Part shown: piece by piece, positions 14,476-20,247 of the stretch
Numbering within the stretch: the stretch's first letter is position 1
Layout: every line of letters begins with the position of its first letter
From: UBA1801 sp035353395
Lineage (GTDB): Bacteria > Acidobacteriota > Holophagae > Holophagales > Holophagaceae
Assembly: GCA_035353395.1 (NCBI GenBank)
Contig: DAOPZL010000050.1
Coordinates: 1-20,247, forward strand
Length of the DNA stretch: 20,247 nt
Reading direction: 5' to 3'
Notes under the pieces: generated by a model
Seen by the model: only the letters and a program-made list of their open reading frames with translations
Told to the model about the DNA's origin: nothing
The model's database searches: none
Position numbers and translations under genes: made by a program

Positions 14476-14519
14476 ATCGTTATCAGGCCGACGCCATTGA
14501 TGAAAGTGAAGGTAACGAT
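14476..14519 (+). repeat. Inverted repeat between the attenuator and glpF
   Basis: ATCGTTATC (14476-14484) can pair with GGTAACGAT (14511-14519) over nine positions with one G-U pair, enclosing 26 nt. The surrounding 210 nt before glpF is less GC-rich than the genes and has no reading frame I would trust. The repeat could be a DNA operator or an RNA stem of the leader. Confidence 0.35.
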
Positions 14520-14626
14520 CGTCTGCAAGCACCCCGGAAAGAATGAAACACGATTGAAGCACCATACGAAAGCGAGTTTCCAATAACCCACTTGGGCGTT
14601 CCGCTCAATCACAAAAGGAGAGAGTT

Positions 14627-15361
14627 ATGGGCAATCAATTCCTGGGCGAGCTCTTCGGCACGATGATCTTGATCCTGCTCGGCAACGGCGTGGTCGCCAA
14701 TGTCCTGCTCAACAAGTCCAAAGGCCAGAACTCGGGCTGGATCGTGATCACCGCGGGGTGGGCCTTCGCGGTCATGGCCGGCGTGTTCGTGGCCAACGCA
14801 ACGGGCAGCATGGAGGCGGACCTGAACCCGGCCGTGACCATCGCCAAGATGATCCACGGCGGGACGGACGCCGCCGCCGCCATGAACCGGATCGCCGGCG
14901 AAATGATCGGCGCCTTCCTCGGTTCCGTGCTGGTCTTCCTCGCCTACCTCCCGCACTGGGCCGAGACCACGGACCCCGGCCTGAAGCTGGCCTGCCACTC
15001 CACCGCCCCCGGCATCCGGAGTTCCTTCTGGAACCTCGTGTGCGAGATCATCGGCACCTTCGTGCTGGTCTTCGTGATCTTCGCGATCTTCGCGAAGACG
15101 GGCGGCACCGCTGGCGCTCCCGCTTCCGGCGTCGGCCCCTACCTCGTCGCCATGCTGATCTGGGGCATCGGCCTCAGCCTCGGCGGCCCCACGGGTTACG
15201 CCATCAACCCTGCCCGTGACCTGGGTCCCCGCATCGCCCACGCCGTCCTGCCGATCGCCGGCAAGGGCGGGAACGACTGGGGCTACTCCTGGATCCCCGT
15301 GGTCGGACCCATCATCGGTGGCATCATCGCCGCCCTGGTGGCCGTTTCCGTGGGCATCTAG
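14627..15361 (+). CDS. glpF: Glycerol uptake facilitator GlpF (aquaglyceroporin)
   Basis: 244 residues of the MIP channel family with six membrane helices and two half-helices. The first selectivity motif is LNPAVT (about residues 67-72), the second INPARDLGPR (about 192-201); Asp directly after NPAR is typical of glycerol-conducting rather than water-only channels. It allows glycerol to diffuse across the inner membrane, where GlpK traps it. The start is set by AAAGGAG at 14614-14620. It follows the glpP leader and precedes glpK by 75 nt, in which I see no clear terminator, so glpF and glpK are probably co-transcribed. Confidence 0.96.
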   Translation: MGNQFLGELFGTMILILLGNGVVANVLLNKSKGQNSGWIVITAGWAFAVMAGVFVANATGSMEADLNPAVTIAKMIHGGTDAAAAMNRIAGEMIGAFLGSVLVFLAYLPHWAETTDPGLKLACHSTAPGIRSSFWNLVCEIIGTFVLVFVIFAIFAKTGGTAGAPASGVGPYLVAMLIWGIGLSLGGPTGYAINPARDLGPRIAHAVLPIAGKGGNDWGYSWIPVVGPIIGGIIAALVAVSVGI

Positions 15362-15436
15362 GCGGCGGACCGAGTCCGACGCTTCGACGATCGTCCAACG
15401 AAACTGTTCGCGTCATAAAACCAAGGAGTGTTCGCT

Positions 15437-16933
<1,497 letters not shown>

Positions 16934-16980
16934 TCGACACGCTGGACAGGCCCGTGGAAGCGGCAAGTCTGTGAGAAGGC

Positions 16981-16997
16981 CCGGGAAGACTTCCCGG
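16981..16997 (+). repeat. GC-rich palindrome after glpK
   Basis: CCGGGAAG, one A, CTTCCCGG: a near-perfect palindrome 47 nt after the glpK stop. As RNA it makes a 7-bp stem with a 3-nt loop but has no U-run. It may protect the 3' end of the glpFK message or be an operator; nothing decides between these. Confidence 0.35.
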
Positions 16998-17031
16998 AAC
17001 AACTGAATCGCGAAGAGCGCAGAACGGGTTT

Positions 17032-17096
17032 GAGACTGGAGAGCCGTGCTCGAGGGGCGTCGCGGATGTGACGCTCCCTCGAGGACGGCTTCTTCG
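17032..17096 (+). promoter_or_regulatory. Second GAGACKGGAGAGCC element with long hairpin before the dehydrogenase genes
   Basis: GAGACTGGAGAGCC (17032-17045) matches the glpF-leader element at 13 of 14 positions. Its AGCC begins a 19-bp hairpin: AGCCGT (17042-17047) with ACGGCT (17085-17090), CTCGAGGG (17049-17056) with CCCTCGAG (17076-17083), GCGTC (17057-17061) with GACGC (17070-17074), one mismatch, one bulge and an 8-nt loop. TTCTTC follows, a weak terminator tail. In both leaders the element's AGCC pairs with a GGCT, leaving GAGACKGGAG exposed on the 5' side. I infer a GlpP-responsive attenuator or RNA stabiliser controlling the dehydrogenase genes. Confidence 0.5.
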
Positions 17097-17129
17097 CGAA
17101 TTGGGAAAGCTTGAGCAGGGAGGTAGCAC

Positions 17130-18575
17130 TTGATCGACATCACCATCATCGGCGGCGGCGTCGTCGGTTGTCTCATCGGGCGCGAATTGAGCCGCTACAG
17201 GGTCAAGACGCTGCTGGTCGAGAAGGACAGCGATGTCGCCAACGGAACCACGAAGGCGAACAGCGCCATCGTCCATGCGGGTTTCGACGCGAGTCCCGGA
17301 ACGTTGAAGGCAAGGTTCAACGTGGAAGGCAACGCGATGTACGACCGCGTGTGCGGGGAACTCGGCGTCCCGCTGAAGCGGAACGGATCCCTCGTGCTCG
17401 CCTTCGGGAAAGAGGAACTTCCGGAACTCTACACGCTGATGGACCGCGGGAAGCGGAACGGGGTGCCCTCCCTGGAACTCCTCAGCGGCGACGAGGTGCG
17501 CCGGCGCGAGCCCCGCATCTCGAAGGAAGTCGTGGAGGCCCTCTACGCGCCCACGGGCGGCATCGTGGGCCCCTGGGAACTGGCCATCGCCGCGGCCGAG
17601 AACGCCGTCGACAACGGCATGGAACTCATGCTGGACAGCGAGGTCACGGCCATCGACAGGATCGAGGGCGGCTACCGCGTGACGGCCGGAGGCCGGACCG
17701 TCGAAAGCAAGGTCGTCATCAACTGCGCGGGGCTCTATTCCGACCGGATCCACGATCTCGTCTCGGAACCCTGCTTCAGGATCATCCCCCGCCGCGGGGA
17801 ATACTTCGTCCTGGACCGCAGCGAGGGGAGCTTCGTGAGCCACACGATCTTCCAGTGCCCCACGCCGAACGGCAAGGGCGTGCTGATCTCCCCGACGGTC
17901 CACGGCAACTTGATCGTCGGACCCAACGCCGAGCAGGTCGCGGGGCCCGAGCACGTCGAGACCACGGCCGCGGGGCTCAAGTCCATCCGGGAGGCCGCAT
18001 CCAGGTCCTGCGACGGCGTGGTCTACAGTGCCGTCATCACTTCCTTCGCGGGCGTGCGATCCACGCCCGACACCCACGATTTCATCATCGGCGAGGCCAA
18101 GGGCGCTCCCGGCTTCTTCGACGCCGCGGGCATCGAGTCGCCGGGCCTGACTTCGGCCCCGGCCATCGCCGTGCACATGAGCGGTCTCGTGCGAGAGTAC
18201 CTGGGCGATCCACCTCCCAGGCCCGACTTCAACCCTGTCAGGCGTCCCATGCTCCACTTCGCGCAGCTCAGCGGAGAGGCGAAGGCGGCATGGATCAGGA
18301 AGGATCCGCGCTTCGGCCGGATCGTGTGCCGCTGCGAGAGCGTCACCGAGGGCGAGATCGTGGACGCCATCCACCGCAACGCCGGCGCGACCACCGTGGA
18401 CGGGGTCAAGCGGAGGCTGCGGCCCGGAACGGGCCGGTGCCAGGGCGGTTTCTGCGGTCCGCGGGTCGTGGAGATCCTCTCCCGCGAGTTGCACATCCCC
18501 ATGAACGAGGTCCGGAAGGACCGACCGGCGTCCGTCCTGCTGACGGGCCTCACCAAGACCGCAACGGGGGAGTGA
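17130..18575 (+). CDS. GlpA-like FAD-dependent glycerol-3-phosphate dehydrogenase with BFD-type cysteine domain
   Basis: 481 residues. The N-terminal DAO-type FAD domain begins IDITIIGGGVVGCLIGRELSRYRVKTLLVEKDSDVANGTTKANSAIVHAGFD, includes the KVVINCAGLYSDRIHDL segment, and closes with FFDAAGIESPGLTSAPAIAVHMSGLV. A C-terminal BFD-like [2Fe-2S] domain carries four cysteines: CRC near residues 400-402 and CQGGFC near 437-442. This layout is that of GlpA-type rather than GlpD-type dehydrogenases. It should oxidise glycerol-3-phosphate to dihydroxyacetone phosphate. TTG 17130 is supported by GGGAGG 6 nt upstream and by the FAD motif starting at residue 5. The stop overlaps the possible first ATG of the next gene. 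Upstream is the second leader element. Confidence 0.9.
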   Translation: MIDITIIGGGVVGCLIGRELSRYRVKTLLVEKDSDVANGTTKANSAIVHAGFDASPGTLKARFNVEGNAMYDRVCGELGVPLKRNGSLVLAFGKEELPELYTLMDRGKRNGVPSLELLSGDEVRRREPRISKEVVEALYAPTGGIVGPWELAIAAAENAVDNGMELMLDSEVTAIDRIEGGYRVTAGGRTVESKVVINCAGLYSDRIHDLVSEPCFRIIPRRGEYFVLDRSEGSFVSHTIFQCPTPNGKGVLISPTVHGNLIVGPNAEQVAGPEHVETTAAGLKSIREAASRSCDGVVYSAVITSFAGVRSTPDTHDFIIGEAKGAPGFFDAAGIESPGLTSAPAIAVHMSGLVREYLGDPPPRPDFNPVRRPMLHFAQLSGEAKAAWIRKDPRFGRIVCRCESVTEGEIVDAIHRNAGATTVDGVKRRLRPGTGRCQGGFCGPRVVEILSRELHIPMNEVRKDRPASVLLTGLTKTATGE

Positions 18576-18580
18576 TGACC

Positions 18581-19849
18581 ATGAACACTTACGACATCAT
18601 CATCGTGGGCGGCGGCCCGGCGGGCTTGGCCGCCGCCGTCGAAGCCCACAAGAGCGGCTCCCGCAGCATCCTGGTCCTCGAACGGGACCGCGAGCTCGGA
18701 GGCATCCTCCAGCAGTGCATCCACAACGGGTTCGGCCTGCACATCTTCAAGGAGGAGCTCACCGGCCCGGAATACGCCGAACGCTTCATCCAGGAACTGG
18801 AGTCCCTCGGCATCGAATACCGCCTGGACACCATGGTCCTGGAGATCCGCGACGACCGGACCCTGGACGTCATCAGCTCCAGGCACGGCTTCGAGATCCT
18901 CCAGGCCAGGGCCATCGTCCTCGCCATGGGCTGCAGGGAGCGCACCCGCGGCGCCCTAAGCATCCCGGGCACCCGCCCCGCCGGCATCTACTCGGCGGGC
19001 TCGGCCCAGCGCTACGTCAACATGGAAGGCTACATGGTCGGCCGGCGAATCGTGGTCCTCGGGTCGGGCGACATCGGCCTGATCATGGCGCGCCGCCTCA
19101 CCCTGGAAGGGGCCAAGGTGCTCGCCGTGGCGGAGCTGCTGCCCTACTCGGGCGGGCTCACGCGCAACATCGTGCAGTGCCTGGACGACTTCGACATCCC
19201 GCTCTACCTGAGCCACACCGTCGTCGACATCGAGGGCCGGGACCGGGTGGAAGGCGTCACCATCGCCAAGGTGGACGACAAGCGCCAGCCGATCCCGGGC
19301 ACCGAGATCCACTACGACTGCGACACGCTCCTGCTCTCCGTGGGCCTCATCCCGGAGAACGAGCTTTCGAAGTCGGCGGGGATCCGCCTCGATCCCGTGA
19401 CGGGCGGTCCCGTCGTGAACGAGAGCATGGAGACGAGCGTGCAGGGCATCTTCGCCTGCGGGAACGTGGTGCAGGTCCACGACCTGGTCGACTGGGTCAC
19501 GGAGGAGGCCCGCAAGGCGGGCCACAACGCGTCCCGTTTCGCCCAGGGCCAGCTGGCGGACCTCCCGGCGGACCTGGTCACCCGGGCGGGCCTCGGCATC
19601 CGCTACGTGGTGCCGCAGAGCATCCGCGTCGGCAACCTGGAAAAGGAAGTCGACCTGATGATGCGCGTGACCGAGCCGTGCAAGAACAAGTACCTGACGG
19701 TCCGCCACGGCGAGGACATCGTGAAGAAGGTCCGCAAGGTCCACCTGACCCCCGGCGAGATGGAATCCGTCAAGATCCCCATCGACAAGCTCCAGGGCCT
19801 GTCCGGGGAACTCCATGTGTGTCTCGAGGAGGTGGCCCATGAAGCGTGA
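18581..19849 (+). CDS. FAD/NAD(P)-dependent oxidoreductase partner of the GlpA-like protein
   Basis: 422 residues with two dinucleotide-binding folds: YDIIIVGGGPAGLAAAVEA at the N-terminus (FAD) and RIVVLGSGDIGLIMARRL near residues 157-175 (NAD(P)H). Other landmarks are LGGILQQCIHNGFGLHIFKEELTGPEYAERF, GCRERTRGALSIPGTRPAGIYSAGSAQRYVN and the FAD-closing VQGIFACGNVVQVHDLVDWVTEEARKAGHNA. It is the type of flavoprotein found between a GlpA-like gene and a DUF1667 gene in clostridia and Thermotoga, where it presumably passes electrons from glycerol-3-phosphate onward, taking the place of GlpB. The electron acceptor cannot be read from the sequence. ATG 18581 has GGAG 8 nt upstream; ATG 18575, which overlaps the previous stop, is possible. 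Confidence 0.87.
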   Translation: MNTYDIIIVGGGPAGLAAAVEAHKSGSRSILVLERDRELGGILQQCIHNGFGLHIFKEELTGPEYAERFIQELESLGIEYRLDTMVLEIRDDRTLDVISSRHGFEILQARAIVLAMGCRERTRGALSIPGTRPAGIYSAGSAQRYVNMEGYMVGRRIVVLGSGDIGLIMARRLTLEGAKVLAVAELLPYSGGLTRNIVQCLDDFDIPLYLSHTVVDIEGRDRVEGVTIAKVDDKRQPIPGTEIHYDCDTLLLSVGLIPENELSKSAGIRLDPVTGGPVVNESMETSVQGIFACGNVVQVHDLVDWVTEEARKAGHNASRFAQGQLADLPADLVTRAGLGIRYVVPQSIRVGNLEKEVDLMMRVTEPCKNKYLTVRHGEDIVKKVRKVHLTPGEMESVKIPIDKLQGLSGELHVCLEEVAHEA

Positions 19850-20198
19850 CCTCATCTGCATCGTCTGCCCCCTCGGCTGCCACTGCTCCATCGAGGAGGA
19901 TCCGACCGCCCCGAAGGGCTACAAGGTCACGGGCGTCACCTGCAAGCGGGGCGAAGACTACGCCATCAAGGAGATCACCGAGCCCACCCGCATGCTCACC
20001 TCCACGGTCCGCATCCAGGGCGCACGGCTCCCGAGGCTCCCGGTGCGCACCAGCGGCGCGATCCCCAAGGAGCGCGTCTTCGACTGCATGCAGCTCATCA
20101 ACGGACTGCAGGTCGCGCACCCGGTCGCCATGGGGCAGGTGCTCGCCAAGGACCTCTTCGGGACCGGCATAGACCTGATCGCGTCCAGAACCCTCTAG
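19839..20198 (+). CDS. DUF1667 cysteine-rich protein of the glycerol-3-phosphate module
   Basis: 119 residues of the DUF1667 family. The N-terminus has CIVCPLGCHC (Cys7, Cys10, Cys14, Cys16) and a further cysteine in VTGVTCKRGEDYA near residue 36, an arrangement able to hold an iron-sulfur cluster. The C-terminal part (LTSTVRIQGARLPRLPVRTSGAIPKERVF) is characteristic of the family. It overlaps the preceding oxidoreductase gene by 11 nt and shares its translation signals. The constant association with GlpA-like and FAD/NAD proteins suggests a small electron-transfer subunit, but no activity is established. ATG 19839 follows GAGGAGG. It is the last gene before a probable terminator at the window edge. 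Confidence 0.88.
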   Translation: MKRDLICIVCPLGCHCSIEEDPTAPKGYKVTGVTCKRGEDYAIKEITEPTRMLTSTVRIQGARLPRLPVRTSGAIPKERVFDCMQLINGLQVAHPVAMGQVLAKDLFGTGIDLIASRTL

Positions 20199-20221
20199 AC
20201 GCGGCCCAACCGGAACATCCA

Positions 20222-20245
20222 CGCGGCTCCCGCACGGGGGCCGCG
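20222..20245 (+). terminator. Hairpin at the window edge, probable end of the glp transcript
   Basis: CGCGGCTCCC (20222-20231) pairs with GGGGGCCGCG (20236-20245), ten pairs including one U-G, around the loop GCAC. It starts 24 nt after the DUF1667 stop. Only two more bases are visible, so a U-run cannot be confirmed. Confidence 0.5.
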
Positions 20246-20247
20246 GG

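Noticed and set aside
14417..14626. Small gene in the glpF leader
   Set aside because: No frame with a ribosome site and plausible codon use; the stretch contains inverted repeats and a lower GC content, as expected for a leader.
17111..18580. Possible fusion of the second FAD oxidoreductase with a 490-codon N-terminal extension
   Set aside because: The extension is out of frame with the GlpA-like gene and encodes Arg/Gly/Pro-rich nonsense. The FAD motif begins within 15 residues of ATG 18581.

Overview
This is a high-GC bacterial chromosome segment with tightly packed genes on both strands, ATG/GTG/TTG starts with GGAGG-like ribosome sites, and no tRNA, rRNA, insertion sequence or CRISPR array that I can see. 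Gene content and protein style suggest a Gram-negative anaerobe or facultative anaerobe. My guess from memory is an Acidobacteriota/Holophagae-type genome (Geothrix-like), but nothing in the window proves that.

Left part (1-9523): housekeeping genes. The 5' part of dnaK runs leftward from a sigma-70-like promoter. Rightward come yacG, an ExoD-family membrane protein and trmD, with 4-nt and 1-nt overlaps. A probable terminator and a new promoter then separate trmD from rplS, which ends at a textbook UUCG terminator. After this come a stand-alone PilZ protein, a UbiD-family decarboxylase homologue with several altered active-site positions, yceH (DUF480) and a SAM methyltransferase. Two leftward genes follow (zinc-independent quinone oxidoreductase, DUF523/TudS-like), then rightward a small unknown protein and rlmN.

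Middle (9588-13560): a complete ABC importer of the NMT1/SsuA/ThiY type (lipoprotein binding protein, permease, ATPase; overlapping genes, ligand unknown). It converges on a leftward two-gene unit: a putative 10-TM heavy-metal/manganese exporter (ArsP_2/DUF2899) followed by a Fur-family regulator. The unit has an AT-rich promoter and two palindromes just downstream of it that look like operators.

Right part (13627-20198): a glycerol catabolism cluster. It encodes the antiterminator GlpP, the facilitator GlpF, glycerol kinase GlpK and a three-gene glycerol-3-phosphate oxidation module (GlpA-like FAD protein with BFD-type cysteine domain, second FAD/NAD oxidoreductase, DUF1667 Cys-rich protein). 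Glycerol would enter by GlpF, be phosphorylated by GlpK and be oxidised to DHAP by the module.

The most interesting signal is non-coding. The long leaders before glpF and before the dehydrogenase genes share the 14-nt element GAGACKGGAGAGCC. In both, its last four bases (AGCC) can pair with a downstream GGCT, and in both a strong hairpin lies on or just after it. I propose that this is the RNA element read by the cluster's own GlpP.
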